Assembly (NCBI RefSeq): GCF_042453785.1
Contig: NC_091673.1
Coordinates: 2,425,501-2,489,500 of the forward strand
Reading direction: 5' to 3'
Origin: Malus domestica
Lineage: Eukaryota > Streptophyta > Magnoliopsida > Rosales > Rosaceae
DNA: 64,000 nt
Each line of letters opens with the position of its first letter. The stretch's first letter is position 1. A program made the position numbers and the translations under genes. Positions 26,201 through 39,156 of this stretch are shown one piece after another. Under the pieces are notes generated by a model. The model saw nothing but the letters and a program-made list of their open reading frames with translations, was not told where the DNA came from and did not search any database.

Positions 26201-26680
26201 GTATTTTTAGAGTGATTTCTAAGAGCTCTTTCTTTTCTTGCTCATGAAAGCATTGGTAGCATGTGAAACCATTAAGTTGGTCTATTGTCATGGCCTCGAT
26301 GTTTAGAGATTTCTAAGACACTAACTACCATGTTTAGAGATTTGTTAAGAATAATCAAAGATCTTATGAGTATGTGCACTAATGACGATGGCAGATTTTT
26401 TATACTTTTTGTATGTTTTTAGGGAGTTTTCATGTATGAATGCTTCTATTAAACAGCCCAGCTTCATTGAAGTTCTGCTATCTCCCCTGTAGGCGAAGAC
26501 ACAGTACTATGCGGTCCATTTACTTCACTTTCTGCCAGCTTAATTTGTTAGATTTCTACTACGGATTACCATTCTAATTATCTAAAGAGTGTAAGCGCAA
26601 CTATATCGATTATAACATATGAAAATTAGTTTAATTTAAAATATTGTTTATGTGAAATAAATGATATCAAATGTTACACA
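26201..26680. other. Intergenic DNA left of the intact retrotransposon
   Basis: No gene recognised. Contains the left target site ATCGT (26681-26685 begins just after). Confidence 0.4.
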
Positions 26681-26685
26681 ATCGT

Positions 26686-28978
26686 TGTCACAGCCCGTCC
26701 CAGAGTTACTAAATACCGAGGACGTGAAATTACTAAAACGCCCTTAAACGGGATTAAGGTGCGTAAATTTGGTATTTGTTTTACACTAAGATCCTAAACT
26801 AGGGTTAGAATTATATTAGTATGTGTTAATTTAATTTGTGTTTGGACTTAGGGTGGGGTCCTACCCCCTAAATCCCTCCCCAAAACCCGTGGGATGTCTC
26901 TCTCTCATCTCCCTTCACTCTCTCTCTCTTTCTTCATTTCAGTATCACTCTCTCTCTCTTACTCTCGAACTCTCTCAAGCTCTCGGACAAACACCAAGAG
27001 CAATCACAATCCTACACCAACGTCCGATCTAAGATCACCACGACACTCCTTAGGACCTCACGAGCACGGGAATACCAGTTTTAGGTAAGTTCTATTTCGA
27101 GAACCCTAGTTTTAAAACACCCCGTGTAATGGCACTGTTCACGAACTTAATTTTGGTTGTGTTTTAGGTTAAACAAAGATCACCACGAGTCTTAGGAAGT
27201 TCCAAGGAGGCTCGGAGTGCCTCGTTTGAACAAAATGGACGTCGGGATCGTCGGGTTCGAGTTTGGCCGAAATTGAAGAATTTTGAAAGGTTTGATCTTG
27301 TTGTTTTTAGGCCTTAAAACCCTTCCAACGTGATAGTACATGTGAAATGCTTCATTTTGGTATAAAATGCGAAGAAATTGGTTGAAAAACGAAGGAGAAT
27401 AGTGGATTTGAAAATTTTCCAGAAACCGGCGAACAGCCGCCGGCGACCGGCGACTCGCCGGAGAAGACAGGGAATCTTCCGTCAAGTTTGACGGAATATT
27501 CCGACGCCGTTAGTTAACTTTAACGGAAACCGTTAGTTTTTAACGGAATATTCCTAACGCCGTTCACTGTACCGTCAGTGTGCCTGGCACGTGGCTGCGC
27601 GTGGGCCGCGCGTAGGTCCGTGCCACGTCAGGCGCGTGGGGGCGCGTGAGGACTCCAAAAATTATTTTAAAAATATGGGGATGATCCTGAGGTTGTGTAG
27701 GTCACTGTGGTATATTCATATACCCAATTTGAGCATCGTATGAAGAATGTATTACCTAGTTTGGTTTAGGTGCGTTAATTGTGCGTTAAATGATTGTTTT
27801 AAGTTATTTCACTTCTAGGTGGAACTTATAACGAGGACGAGCACATCCAGGGGCGTCAAGGGGGTTACGACCCGGCGACATACCAGTGAGTGGGCATTGC
27901 TTTCTATATATATATACCTATATACTCGATTTCCCCAGAAATCAAATTTAAATGAAAAATATATTGAAATGAAATGAAATATGATGTGATTGCCATGCAT
28001 AGAATGTTATGGATATTATGAACTGTCGTATGATGCATATATGTATGATGGTGCTGTGGACGCACAGGTAAGTATTTAATTACTGTTATGTTGAGGATGA
28101 TGATATATTGAGCTCATATCCTGCACCATGGTTTAGTGCTTATAGTATTCACCGCATCGCACGCTCGCCTTGGATCCAAGTAGATGCTGGTCGTACAGTC
28201 CACGCGGAGTGGGTACGACGGGCCAGTCGTAGAGTGTTAGTGAGATTATGACTGGTGGGTGACCTTAGGTTATTGTATACAGATGATTGATGAGAGAAGC
28301 ACTAGAGCGAATATTACCATGAGTCGTTCAGACTACATTAGGTGGTTCCGACTTATGTGCAGAAGGCCGGACAGGTCACGCGGAGTGACTCCGGCAGAGA
28401 GTGAGATTGATAGATGTTGAGCTCTAGGTTCAATCGTTCAGGGCTATTAGAGGGCCTCCGATTGATTATTTCTTTTACCTGATTATATTATGTTAATGCA
28501 TTCATACTACACTGTTGAAATTGGCATGGTACATTCTTTATTGAATCTGTTATAAGATTGATGATTGAGACAGTTGAGATATATATGCTATATACTATTT
28601 TTCTGGGAAAGTATACAGGTTTTCCAAAAAGGGGTTATAAATGTGGATTTATGAAATGTTTTGGAAAAGCTTTATTTTCGCCCACTCACGTTTTCTGTTT
28701 TTCGCCCCTCCAGGTTCTAGTTGATAGTTGAGGCGTTGGTGGCCTACGAGACTGCTTCGGCGTTCTGACAGACTAAATAAATGTAGGATTCACCCGAGGG
28801 TGTTGTAAATTAGTTATGTTCCTACTTGACTGCACATAGAATGCTCGGTTGTAAATAACTGCAATTAGTGGTTTTCGTTGACTCGTATTTTATTATTAAA
28901 TCGTTTCCGCTTGCGTTATGGTTACGTCACACTCACGTGACGGCCATCACGTCCTAGTCTTCGGGTTAGGGTGTGTCA
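26686..28978 (+). repeat. 5' LTR of the chromovirus
   Basis: 2,293 bp. Contains CT-rich leader-like tracts (26897-26963), a GC-rich part with several GGAATATTCC palindromes around 27490-27555 and ends GGTGTGTCA. Short open frames inside are repeated identically in the 3' LTR and are not genes. Confidence 0.97.
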
Positions 28979-28981
28979 GTT

Positions 28982-28993
28982 TGGTATCAGAGC
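28982..28993 (+). other. Primer-binding site, tRNA-Met type
   Basis: TGGTATCAGAGC, complementary to the 3' end of initiator tRNA-Met, begins three bases after the 5' LTR. Standard for plant Ty3/gypsy and copia elements. Confidence 0.93.
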
Positions 28994-29017
28994 ATAGGTT
29001 GCAGTCCTGTATAACTA

Positions 29018-32000
29018 ATGAGTTCTTCTATTGATTTTGTTATGTTTTCTGTCAGAATTATGCCGCCTCGTAGAGATCCTCGCCGTGCTGCTGAGCCTAA
29101 TTTCCCCGATATAACTCAGTTAGGGGCAGCAATGGCTCAAGCTTTTCAGGCTAATATCCGTCCTCCTCAGAGAACGCCCGTAGAGACGATGTATAATCTG
29201 AAACTGGAAACTTTTGAGGGAAATGAAGGTTATGAAGGGGCAGAAAAGTGGTTGGATCGAATTGAGCAGACCTTTCAAGTGATGCAAAGTCAGGGAAACC
29301 TGCCAGCTAATAGATGGGTGGAGACCACCACCTGGTTTTTGGGCCGTGAGCCAGCTGCGTGGTGGATAAATCAGTCGAGGCACATGGCACCTGAAAGGGC
29401 AGCCGAATGGGAGGTATTTAAGGAAAATTTTATGAAGAGATTTGTTCCTCCGGAATATATAGATCGCAAGAAACAGGAATTCACCAGTCTGAAGCAGAGG
29501 AATATGTCTGCACATGAGTACTACAGGAAGTTTACTGATTTATCCCGTTATGATTCTGATTTAGCGGGTAATCAAGCAGAAATGCTTCGTCGTTTCAAGC
29601 TAGGATCTAAGAAGAAGTACAGAACGTTTGCCAATGCACTTCCCTGTGCCGATTATCATGAGTATTTTGAGATTCTGGTCAGGATGGAAGACTCTGATAA
29701 TCTTCCGGACAGTGAGGATGAAGAGGATAAGGGTAATGGTCAGAAGAAAAATGAGAAAGGTAAAGGTGTTTCCATTCCAGGACCTCGTCAGACGCAGAAT
29801 TTCAAGAAAAGTGGAATGAGTTCGAGTTCTTCCAGTGGTGGATTTAGTGCCACAGGTCCGAGGAGAGGAGGTGGTAGGTTTGGTAATGGACCTAGATTTT
29901 CTGGTCAGAGAGGCTTTGGTGGTACTGGTAGTTCGGGTCCTCCGTTATGTCGCCGTTGTAATTTCCGACATCATGGGGAATGTAGGAGAAGCAGTGGTGC
30001 ATGCTTTACATGTGGTCAGACAGGACATAGAGCTATGTATTGTCCCCAGAATCAGCAGAGGCCCCAGCAGCCTGTTATGCCAACATCAGCACCGACTCAA
30101 CAGAACTTTAATTCAGGCAGTTATGGCCAGGGTGGTCGTGGTGGTGCTTATCACTATCAGGGTGATGCTGCTCCTTATGCTCCGGGACAGTATCACTATT
30201 CCCAGGATCCTTATTTTCAGAGTGGATATTCTCAGGATCAGGGAGGTTATACTTCATATCCGTCTATGCCAGCTAGCGGATCTCAGTGGTATCAGGGGGG
30301 CCAGCCCCAACAGAGCGGAGTTGCTGCTAGTAGTACAGGGTCGTTTAGGCCGCCTGCCCAGACAGGTCAAGGACGTACTCATCAGGGACGAGGTAATCAG
30401 AGTGGCAGAGGTCGTGGAGGACGACAGCCAGCTCAGGGACGTGTTAACCACATATCGCTGCAAGATGCTCAGAACCATCCAGACTTGATTATGGGTACGT
30501 TGAATGTTCTTGGTCATTTTGCTAAAGTCTTGATTGATTGTGGTGCTACACACTCTGTGATTTCTCATACATTTGCTCAAATGACACAACCTCATCCTTC
30601 ACCTCTAGGGTTTGATTTAGAGTTTGCTATGCCTAGAGGGGATAAATGTTATGTTGATAGTTTTTACTCTGGGTGTCCAGTGATGGTAGATAATGTCATT
30701 ATGCCTGCTAATCTTATCCCATTAGACATCGTGGATTTTGATGTGATTTTAGGGGCGGATTGGTTGCATTATAATCGCGCCCATATAGATTGTTACGGGA
30801 AATCAGTTACTTTTCTTCGTCCTGGACTACCTGAGGTTACTTTTGTGGGTGAAAGAAGTGGGGTGAGGCATGGTGTTATTTCCGCCATAAGGGCAAAGAA
30901 GTTGTTATCCAAGGGTTGTCAGGGATACTTGGCACATGTGGTGTTAAATGATGTTGATTCCGGTAGTGTGGAGGAAGTCGGAGTAGTCAGACACTATCCT
31001 GATGTATTTCCAGATGATTTACCTGGGTTGCCTCCAGATAGAGATGTGGAATTTTCGATTGATTTGCTTCCAGGTACGAACCCTATCTCTTTGACTCCTT
31101 ATAGAATGGCACCAGCGGAATTAAGAGAGTTGAAAATTCAATTGCAAGAGTTAATTGATAAAGGTTTCATTCAGCCTAGTTCTTCACCTTGGGGAGCTCC
31201 AGTGTTGTTTGTAAGAAAGAAAGATGGAACTTTGAGATTGTGCATTGATTACAGGCAACTGAATCGGGTGACGATTAAAAACCGTTATCCCTTGCCTCGT
31301 ATAGATGATTTGTTTGATCAGCTCAAAGGTGCCTGTGTGTTTTCTAAGATCGATTTGAGGTCTGGGTATTATCAATTAAAGATTAAAGATGAGGATGTTC
31401 ATAAAACAGCTTTCAGGACTCGTTATGGGCATTATGAGTTTTTGGTGATGCCATTTGGATTAACGAACGCTCCTGCAGCTTTCATGAGATTGATGAATGA
31501 AGTATTCCAGGAATATCTTGACAAGTTTGTTATTGTTTTTATTGATGACATCCTGGTATATTCTAAGTCGAAATCAGACCATATTCGACATCTTAACTTG
31601 GTGTTAAGGAAATTGAGGGAACACCGATTATATGCCAAATTTAGTAAATGTGAATTTTGGCTGGATCAAGTGGCATTTTTGGGACATGTGGTATCAGCTC
31701 AGGGAATTCAAGTGGATCCTCAAAAGATAGCAGCAGTGGAAAATTGGGAACAACCTCGAACGGTCACTGAGGTGCGGAGTTTTCTTGGTTTGGCAGGTTA
31801 TTATAGACGGTTTGTTCAAGACTTTTCTATGATTGCCTTGCCATTAACGAAGTTAACCAGGAAGGATGTTAAGTTTGAGTGGGATGAAAGTTGTGAGCAA
31901 AGTTTCCAACAGTTGAAGTATTGCCTTACTCATGCACCTGTGTTAGTACTTCCTGATGATAATGGTAACTTCGAGATCTATAGTGATGCTTCTTTGAATG

Positions 32001-33886
32001 GTTTGGGTTGTGTTTTGATGCAGCATAGTAGAGTGATTGCCTATGCTTCTAGGCAGTTGAAGACTCATGAAAGAAACTATCCGACTCACGATCTTGAGTT
32101 GGCAGCTATTGTGTTTGCTTTGAAGATTTGGAGACACTATCTCTATGGCGAGAAATGTAAGATCTTTACCGATCATAAAAGCCTTCAGTACCTTTTCACT
32201 CAGCATGATCTTAATCTTCGTCAGAGAAGATGGTTGGAATTGTTAAGTGATTATGATTGCACGATTGAGTACCATCCGGGTCGTGCAAATGTGGTAGCTG
32301 ATGCTCTGAGTAGGAAGCCTCAAGGGCGGCTTAATGCTTTGTATACCAGTCGTGTTCCTCTTCTGGCAGAGTTGAGATCTACTGGAGTAGAATTAGAATG
32401 GGAAGAGCAAAGTGAAGCTTTTCTTGCCAATTTTCAAGTCAAGCCAATTTTAATTGATCGGGTGCTTGCAGCTCAATCGTTGGATGAAGAAATTCAAGAA
32501 TTGATCAATTTAAGAAATGAAGGGAAGAAGAAAGATCTCAAGATCCGAGGATCAGATGGTATGCTTATGCAAGAGAACAGGATGTATGTGCCTAATAATG
32601 AGGAACTGAAGAAAGAAATCTTGGATGAAGCACATTGTTCGGCTTATGCTATGCACCCAGGAGGAACTAAAATGTATCATACCATTCGACCATTCTACTA
32701 TTGGCCGGGTATGAAGAGAGAGATTGCGGAGTATGTGAGTAGGTGTATTGTCTGCCAGCAGGTTAAGGCTGAAAGAAAGAAGCCGTTTGGGAGATTGCAA
32801 CCACTTCCCGTTCCCCAGTGGAAATGGGAGAATATAACGATGGATTTTGTGTATAAGTTGCCACGTACACAAAATGGTTTTGATGGCATTTGGGTGGTTG
32901 TAGATCGACTTACCAAATCAGCACATTTTATTCCAGTAAGAGAGAAGTACTCTTTAAATAAGTTGGCTCAGTTATTCATATCGAAGGTTGTAAAGTATCA
33001 TGGTGTCCCAGTGAATATTATTTCTGATCGAGATCCAAGATTTACTTCTAAGTTTTGGATAGCTTTTCAAGAAGCTTTGGGTACTAGATTGCTTTACAGT
33101 ACAGCTTATCATCCACAGACAGATGGTCAGTCAGAGAGAACTATTCAGACACTCGAGGATATGTTGAGATCCTCTGTGATGCAATTTGGTGATTTTTGGC
33201 ATGATCGTTTGGATTTGATGGAGTTTGCCTATAATAATAGTTTTCATTCGAGTATTGGAATGTCTCCATTTGAAGCACTTTATGGTAAAGCTTGCCGTAC
33301 GCCATTATGTTGGTTAGAGGTTGGTGAAAGAATACTTGAAGGGCCAGAGATTGTGGATGAGACTACTCAGAATATTCAGGTAATTAAATCTAACCTGAAA
33401 GTGGCCCAGGATAGACAAAAGAGCCTAGCGGATCGACATACCACGGACAGAATGTATAATGTGGGCGACTATGTTTTTCTGAAATTATCGCCTTGGAGAG
33501 GTGTGGTTCGCTTTGGAAAGAAAGGAAAGCTAAGTCCCAGGTACATTGGACCTTATGAGATCACTGAGAGGATTGGTGAAGTTGCTTACAGGTTGGAGCT
33601 ACCTCCAGAGTTGTCTAAGGTACATAATGTGTTCCATGTCTCGATGCTTCGGCATTATGTGTCAGATCCTTCACATGTGATTCCTCCTCAACCATTGGAA
33701 ATTAATCCGGACTTGACGTACGATGAGGAACCAGTGACTATACTGGATTGGAAAGATAAGACCTTGAGGAATAAGACCGTGAGCTTGGTGAAAGTATTGT
33801 GGAGAAACCATTCAGCTGAAGAAGCTACTTGGGAGACAGAAGATCGGATGAGAGATATGTATCCGAGGTTATTCTATGACTTTTGA
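29018..33886 (+). CDS. Gag-pol polyprotein of the chromovirus
   Basis: 1,622 codons in one frame with no internal stop. The likely true start is the second ATG at 29060 (MPPRRDPRR). Order: retrotransposon gag domain (about residues 60-215); Gly/Ser/Gln-rich linker; CCHC zinc knuckle starting at C329 ([14 protein letters not shown]); aspartic protease with [10 protein letters not shown]507; reverse transcriptase with FIDD, D843/D844; RNase H with D990; integrase with HHCC from H1206 and the catalytic triad D1276, D1337, E1373; then a chromodomain-like C terminus (about 1560-1615). The protease reads D-C-G-A, not D-S/T-G-A. This supplies particle assembly, cDNA synthesis and integration. The chromodomain probably steers insertion towards marked chromatin (known for chromoviruses, inferred here). 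Confidence 0.96.
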   Translation: MSSSIDFVMFSVRIMPPRRDPRRAAEPNFPDITQLGAAMAQAFQANIRPPQRTPVETMYNLKLETFEGNEGYEGAEKWLDRIEQTFQVMQSQGNLPANRWVETTTWFLGREPAAWWINQSRHMAPERAAEWEVFKENFMKRFVPPEYIDRKKQEFTSLKQRNMSAHEYYRKFTDLSRYDSDLAGNQAEMLRRFKLGSKKKYRTFANALPCADYHEYFEILVRMEDSDNLPDSEDEEDKGNGQKKNEKGKGVSIPGPRQTQNFKKSGMSSSSSSGGFSATGPRRGGGRFGNGPRFSGQRGFGGTGSSGPPLCRRCNFRHHGECRRSSGACFTCGQTGHRAMYCPQNQQRPQQPVMPTSAPTQQNFNSGSYGQGGRGGAYHYQGDAAPYAPGQYHYSQDPYFQSGYSQDQGGYTSYPSMPASGSQWYQGGQPQQSGVAASSTGSFRPPAQTGQGRTHQGRGNQSGRGRGGRQPAQGRVNHISLQDAQNHPDLIMGTLNVLGHFAKVLIDCGATHSVISHTFAQMTQPHPSPLGFDLEFAMPRGDKCYVDSFYSGCPVMVDNVIMPANLIPLDIVDFDVILGADWLHYNRAHIDCYGKSVTFLRPGLPEVTFVGERSGVRHGVISAIRAKKLLSKGCQGYLAHVVLNDVDSGSVEEVGVVRHYPDVFPDDLPGLPPDRDVEFSIDLLPGTNPISLTPYRMAPAELRELKIQLQELIDKGFIQPSSSPWGAPVLFVRKKDGTLRLCIDYRQLNRVTIKNRYPLPRIDDLFDQLKGACVFSKIDLRSGYYQLKIKDEDVHKTAFRTRYGHYEFLVMPFGLTNAPAAFMRLMNEVFQEYLDKFVIVFIDDILVYSKSKSDHIRHLNLVLRKLREHRLYAKFSKCEFWLDQVAFLGHVVSAQGIQVDPQKIAAVENWEQPRTVTEVRSFLGLAGYYRRFVQDFSMIALPLTKLTRKDVKFEWDESCEQSFQQLKYCLTHAPVLVLPDDNGNFEIYSDASLNGLGCVLMQHSRVIAYASRQLKTHERNYPTHDLELAAIVFALKIWRHYLYGEKCKIFTDHKSLQYLFTQHDLNLRQRRWLELLSDYDCTIEYHPGRANVVADALSRKPQGRLNALYTSRVPLLAELRSTGVELEWEEQSEAFLANFQVKPILIDRVLAAQSLDEEIQELINLRNEGKKKDLKIRGSDGMLMQENRMYVPNNEELKKEILDEAHCSAYAMHPGGTKMYHTIRPFYYWPGMKREIAEYVSRCIVCQQVKAERKKPFGRLQPLPVPQWKWENITMDFVYKLPRTQNGFDGIWVVVDRLTKSAHFIPVREKYSLNKLAQLFISKVVKYHGVPVNIISDRDPRFTSKFWIAFQEALGTRLLYSTAYHPQTDGQSERTIQTLEDMLRSSVMQFGDFWHDRLDLMEFAYNNSFHSSIGMSPFEALYGKACRTPLCWLEVGERILEGPEIVDETTQNIQVIKSNLKVAQDRQKSLADRHTTDRMYNVGDYVFLKLSPWRGVVRFGKKGKLSPRYIGPYEITERIGEVAYRLELPPELSKVHNVFHVSMLRHYVSDPSHVIPPQPLEINPDLTYDEEPVTILDWKDKTLRNKTVSLVKVLWRNHSAEEATWETEDRMRDMYPRLFYDF

Positions 33887-33927
33887 TGTTCTGGTTAGTG
33901 ATTGGAATTTCGGGGACGAAATTCTAT

Positions 33928-33939
33928 AAGGAGGGGAGA
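33928..33939 (+). other. Polypurine tract of the chromovirus
   Basis: AAGGAGGGGAGA lies one base before the 3' LTR and is the expected plus-strand primer site. Confidence 0.9.
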
Positions 33940-33940
33940 T

Positions 33941-36244
33941 TGTCACAGCCCGTCCCAGAGTTACTAAATACCGAGGACGTGAAATTACTAAAACGCCCTT
34001 AAACGGGATTAAGGTGCGTAAATTTGGTATTTGTTTTACACTAAGATCCTAAACTAGGGTTAGAATTATATTAGTATGTGTTAATTTAATTTGTGTTTGG
34101 ACTTAGGGTGGGGTCCTACCCCCTAAATCCCTCCCCAAAACCCGTGGGATGTCTCTCTCTCATCTCCCTTCACTCTCTCTCTCTTTCTTCATTTCAGTAT
34201 CACTCTCTCTCTCTTACTCTCGAACTCTCTCAAGCTCTCGGACAAACACCAAGAGCAATCACAATCCTACACCAACGTCCGATCTAAGATCACCACGACA
34301 CTCCTTAGGACCTCACGAGCACGGGAATACCAGTTTTAGGTAAGTTCTATTTCGAGAACCCTAGTTTTAAAACACCCCGTGTAATGGCACTGTTCACGAA
34401 CTTAATTTTGGTTGTGTTTTAGGTTAAACAAAGATCACCACGAGTCTTAGGAAGTTCCAAGGAGGCTCGGAGTGCCTCGTTTGAACAAAATGGACGTCGG
34501 GATCGTCGGGTTCGAGTTTGGCCGAAATTGAAGAATTTTGAAAGGTTTGATCTTGTTGTTTTTAGGCCTTAAAACCCTTCCAACGTGATAGTACATGTGA
34601 AATGCTTCATTTTGGTATAAAATGCGAAGAAATTGGTTGAAAAACGAAGGAGAATAGTGGATTTGAAAATTTTCCAGAAACCGGCGAACAGCCGCCGGCG
34701 ACCGGCGACTCGCCGGAGAAGACAGGGAATCTTCCGTCAAGTTTGACGGAATATTCCGACGCCGTTAGTTAACTTTAACGGAAACCGTTAGTTTTTAACG
34801 GAATATTCCTGGAATATTCCTAACGCCGTTCACTGTACCGTCAGTGTGCCTGGCACGTGGCTGCGCGTGGGCCGCGCGTAGGTCCGTGCCACGTCAGGCG
34901 CGTGGGGGCGCGTGAGGACTCCAAAAATTATTTTAAAAATATGGGGATGATCCTGAGGTTGTGTAGGTCACTGTGGTATATTCATATACCCAATTTGAGC
35001 ATCGTATGAAGAATGTATTACCTAGTTTGGTTTAGGTGCGTTAATTGTGCGTTAAATGATTGTTTTAAGTTATTTCACTTCTAGGTGGAACTTATAACGA
35101 GGACGAGCACATCCAGGGGCGTCAAGGGGGTTACGACCCGGCGACATACCAGTGAGTGGGCATTGCTTTCTATATATATATACCTATATACTCGATTTCC
35201 CCAGAAATCAAATTTAAATGAAAAATATATTGAAATGAAATGAAATATGATGTGATTGCCATGCATAGAATGTTATGGATATTATGAACTGTCGTATGAT
35301 GCATATATGTATGATGGTGCTGTGGACGCACAGGTAAGTATTTAATTACTGTTATGTTGAGGATGATGATATATTGAGCTCATATCCTGCACCATGGTTT
35401 AGTGCTTATAGTATTCACCGCATCGCACGCTCGCCTTGGATCCAAGTAGATGCTGGTCGTACAGTCCACGCGGAGTGGGTACGACGGGCCAGTCGTAGAG
35501 TGTTAGTGAGATTATGACTGGTGGGTGACCTTAGGTTATTGTATACAGATGATTGATGAGAGAAGCACTAGAGCGAATATTACCATGAGTCGTTCAGACT
35601 ACATTAGGTGGTTCCGACTTATGTGCAGAAGGCCGGACAGGTCACGCGGAGTGACTCCGGCAGAGAGTGAGATTGATAGATGTTGAGCTCTAGGTTCAAT
35701 CGTTCAGGGCTATTAGAGGGCCTCCGATTGATTATTTCTTTTACCTGATTATATTATGTTAATGCATTCATACTACACTGTTGAAATTGGCATGGTACAT
35801 TCTTTATTGAATCTGTTATAAGATTGATGATTGAGACAGTTGAGATATATATGCTATATACTATTTTTCTGGGAAAGTATACAGGTTTTCCAAAAAGGGG
35901 TTATAAATGTGGATTTATGAAATGTTTTGGAAAAGCTTTATTTTCGCCCACTCACGTTTTCTGTTTTTCGCCCCTCCAGGTTCTAGTTGATAGTTGAGGC
36001 GTTGGTGGCCTACGAGACTGCTTCGGCGTTCTGACAGACTAAATAAATGTAGGATTCACCCGAGGGTGTTGTAAATTAGTTATGTTCCTACTTGACTGCA
36101 CATAGAATGCTCGGTTGTAAATAACTGCAATTAGTGGTTTTCGTTGACTCGTATTTTATTATTAAATCGTTTCCGCTTGCGTTATGGTTACGTCACACTC
36201 ACGTGACGGCCAGCACGTCCTAGTCTTCGGGTTAGGGTGTGTCA
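33941..36244 (+). repeat. 3' LTR of the chromovirus
   Basis: 2,304 bp, 11 bp longer than the 5' LTR because GGAATATTCCT is tandemly duplicated near 34799-34821. One other difference was seen: G at 36213 against T at 28947. Confidence 0.97.
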
Positions 36245-36249
36245 ATCGT

Positions 36250-36470
36250 GATTTATTATCAATAATTCAAAAACTTATTAAAAACAACGTTCTTCTGCCC
36301 CAAAAATACAAATTGCCACCCATGTCATGAAAAAATGGAATAATTTCAAACCTATGTCCACAAAGTGAAAAATATTAATGTGGAAAACTGAACAAATTGA
36401 ATCGATAAATAAAACAATTCATTCAAAAATCAACAAATACGCAAAAATTTGGACTCAAATTTTGATTAAC
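36250..36470. other. 3' flank of the DUF761 gene
   Basis: Short AT-rich stretch between the retrotransposon and the stop codon of the minus-strand gene. It presumably holds that gene's 3' UTR and terminator. Confidence 0.4.
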
Positions 36471-36962
36471 TTAAAACGACTCCTGCCTCTGCATTCTCAT
36501 TTCTTCATAGAACCTCTCAATAAACATCTGCGCCCGCAAATCAATGGAAGCTTCTTCTTCGTGGACTTCCCAATCCAGCGGCTCATATAAAGCCACTGCA
36601 TTGTCATCATTTCCGGTGGTCGGCAGAGCTTCCAACGTGAAATCTCCATCTTCTCCTTCAACTCTCAAGCTGTTGCCCCAACATTTGCAGAGAAAGAACA
36701 TCGAATACACGTCTCGAAGGCTTTCGTTCTTCATGAGCTGCTTCCTTCTGTGGTAATGAATGAGGGGAGTGTTGGAGGGAGAGAACTGATATTCTCTTAC
36801 AAACCCATAGTCGTAATTCTTCAGAAGCTTCATCTTCTTTGAATATTGCAACTTCCTAATAAATGAGTTTTCAAATGATAGTTTTCTCACTCTGGCAACG
36901 GAGATAAAGACCTTCAGAAGCTTGGAGAGATTCTGAAAAACGGGTAGTCGTCTTTTCGACAT
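36471..36962 (-). CDS. DUF761 (cotton-fibre-type) small basic protein
   Basis: Intronless, 163 residues from the first in-frame ATG (start MSKRRLPVFQNLSKLL). The basic N-terminal third contains a hydrophobic/basic helix, followed by a central region with a HYHRRKQL segment. The C-terminal DUF761 motif (about 141-160) contains RAQMFIERFYEEMRMQRQ. The family is plant-specific; its biochemical function is not established. The retrotransposon's 3' LTR ends only 226 bp beyond the stop codon, so its 3' processing could be affected (inference). The reading frame is intact and there is a TATA box on the correct side, so I treat it as a real gene. Confidence 0.85.
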   Translation of the reverse strand: MSKRRLPVFQNLSKLLKVFISVARVRKLSFENSFIRKLQYSKKMKLLKNYDYGFVREYQFSPSNTPLIHYHRRKQLMKNESLRDVYSMFFLCKCWGNSLRVEGEDGDFTLEALPTTGNDDNAVALYEPLDWEVHEEEASIDLRAQMFIERFYEEMRMQRQESF

Positions 36963-37221
36963 TTTTAGTGAAAACTTTGAATTAACAAAAGAGAGACTTA
37001 CATACAACGAGTCCACTTACCCGACCAACAATCTAGAAATTCAGTCACTCTATCTTTTAGTTGCAGGAAAGTTTGAGTAGGGGTTTGTGAAGGAGGGAGA
37101 GAGCATTTTTAAGGAGGCAAAAAGTGGAAGGAAGTGAAAGGAATCTAATTGGTGGTTGGGAGCCAAGCTGTAAAGAGCGGGTATAATGGTCGGTTGCTTC
37201 TTCTTGTTGTGTTGTTTAGGG

Positions 37222-37235
37222 TTTAATATATAAAG
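37222..37235 (-). promoter_or_regulatory. TATA box of the DUF761 gene
   Basis: The minus strand reads CTTTATATATTAAA about 265 bp upstream of the ATG. Good match to the plant TATA consensus, though the implied leader is long. Confidence 0.5.
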
Positions 37236-39156
37236 GAATAAGCAAACTAGCCGTTGGATTTTGGACCCCGATGGGTTTACTTCCTTCCCTCTATAATTCT
37301 ATGAGTTTAATTGGACTTTTAAAACCGATCGATCTCACGTTTAAAAGGCTACTTTCTGATGATTTCTATATGTATTTTGATGTTTGCCACGTGATAAGAG
37401 AGCGTATGAGGAGCTTTCTGAATTGTGCGATGGCTTTGAGTTTAAGGGCAGTTCAAAAAGGGTTTATTACAAAAATATCCCTCAAGAGAATGTTTACTTA
37501 TTTGGATTAGAGAAAGTGAAAGAGAAAGAAGAATTGAGAGCAGAATCAGCTTCGTTAGTTGATACAATTCATGATTTTTTCAAGTACTAGATTAATAGTT
37601 ATAATATGGAATTACGAGTTATTAAACACAAGAGAAGTTAGAATTTTAAATAATTCCAATAAATTACAATAAATGTAGGTAAGTAAACATTTCATATATC
37701 CAAAGGGTAAGAGTGAAATTTTACATGCACGAATTTTTTTTTTCTTCTTCCAATTATATGCATGATTACATAGTGAGAATCCTGATTCACAAATGACAAA
37801 AACACTCCATAATGTTTAACAATTTTTTTTAATGTTAGAAGAGGTTTCAAGTTCTTGTCATGCATTCATAGACGAATATAACTATATATTATCAATCATG
37901 CATCCAAATATGAGAAATTGAACTTCTAAATGTTATTGCACTTCTTGTTTCTTAATTGTTAAACTAATGTATACAATAATACAAAGTTAGTTTACCTTGT
38001 TTTGTATTCAAGCATGCATATATACGTACCGTATGGAGTTGGGCATGCAGATCTCAAGTGTTTCTTTCTCCTTACACATTCCTTAATTTTCTATCACCTT
38101 CAATTAATTTGCAGTTTGAAGATGCTTTTACAGCTTTGGTGGGTTGTCCGACCCGACTTGATTTGTAATTAGGAGATTGATGGTAAGAGATGAAAACAAG
38201 GATAATACTTCCCTCCTGAGAATAAACCCTACATGGACGAGGGAGGAGTCTTGTATGGTTTTTTTATAAGTAAATTGAGTTACTCCCTATTTTGACAATT
38301 AGTTTTACAGTAGAAATTCAATTTGCTTCATGATATTAGAGCATGTTATTTCGGGTGTGAAGCACAACGGTCACTCGGGCTCCACGTCATCCCATTTGCG
38401 TGGTTCATGTGTTATGCTTAAAAATTCGCCACACGTGAGGGATGTGTTCATAATGAATCCCACATTAATGGTAGGACGAGCCTTGCATGAACTTATAAAT
38501 AAGTTAAACTATTCCCCATATTATCAATGGATATTATGATAGAATCTCAACTTTATTTAGAAAGTCCTTATTTTCTCTAACGTGACATTATTTTATCATA
38601 CAAATGTCTTAATCATTTATGTTCATTCTCTTTACTTCATGCAGAGATTGTATTTGAAAAATTTATACGATTTGAAAATTTTCATGCAGAGATTGTATTT
38701 GAAAAATTTATACGATTTGAAAATCATTTAACCATCTATATAAATAATAAAAAATTAATAATCACGAGGATGCTACATATTATACGATGAACAGCTAAAT
38801 GACTCTAAATCAAATGAATTTTCTAAATGGAGCTTTAATGAAAAGGGTTTGGACCAACAAATATTTAACCAAAAACCTCCCAAAATATTATTTAACCAAA
38901 AGGGCTCAAAGTTTAATAAAAAATCATCCAAAACTATTGTCCACGGTCCAAACTTACAAACCCAACCCACTACAAATATACACTTCCGTAAATACCCCAA
39001 AATGATTTGATATTATCCTGACTTTTCACCAACCTCAAACCAGAACAAAACTGCCATAATAACTCTTTGTCTTCCTATCAAATCGAATTCCCCCGTTTCA
39101 AAAACCACCAAATCGAAGTTCAAATCGAAGTTGAAAAAGGAAGCATTCATCGGAAC
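37236..39156. other. Intergenic region, no gene recognised
   Basis: AT-rich. A 68-codon open frame ending at 37590 has no ATG and no family match. A 45-bp tandem duplication is at 38641-38730. The segment 38800-39150 is weakly coding-like but broken by stops. Confidence 0.45.
38641..38730. repeat. 45-bp tandem duplication
   Basis: GCAGAGATTGTATTTGAAAA starts at 38641 and again at 38686; the units are nearly identical. Confidence 0.85.

Larger units (their letters stand above)
26686..36244 (+). mobile_element. Complete Ty3/gypsy chromovirus LTR retrotransposon (9,559 bp)
   Basis: Boundaries are TGTCACAGCC...GGTGTGTCA, with a perfect target duplication ATCGT at 26681-26685 and 36245-36249. 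Order is 5' LTR, tRNA-Met primer site, one uninterrupted gag-pol frame, polypurine tract, 3' LTR. Domain order (gag, protease, RT, RNase H, integrase, chromodomain) fits a plant chromovirus; Tekay/Del-like is my best lineage guess from size and LTR length. The LTRs differ, by eye, at one base and one 11-bp tandem duplication, so insertion is very recent. The open frame is intact, so the copy may be capable of autonomous movement (inference). Confidence 0.97.

Noticed and set aside
27192..27485. 97-codon minus-strand frame (also 34447-34740), and other small frames in the chromovirus LTRs
   Set aside because: They recur identically only because the LTRs are duplicated. They cross regulatory LTR sequence and resemble no protein.
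36378..36756. Small plus-strand frames over the DUF761 gene
   Set aside because: They are shadows antisense to a family-supported CDS.
37384..37590. 68-codon plus-strand frame upstream of the DUF761 gene
   Set aside because: It has no ATG start and no family match.
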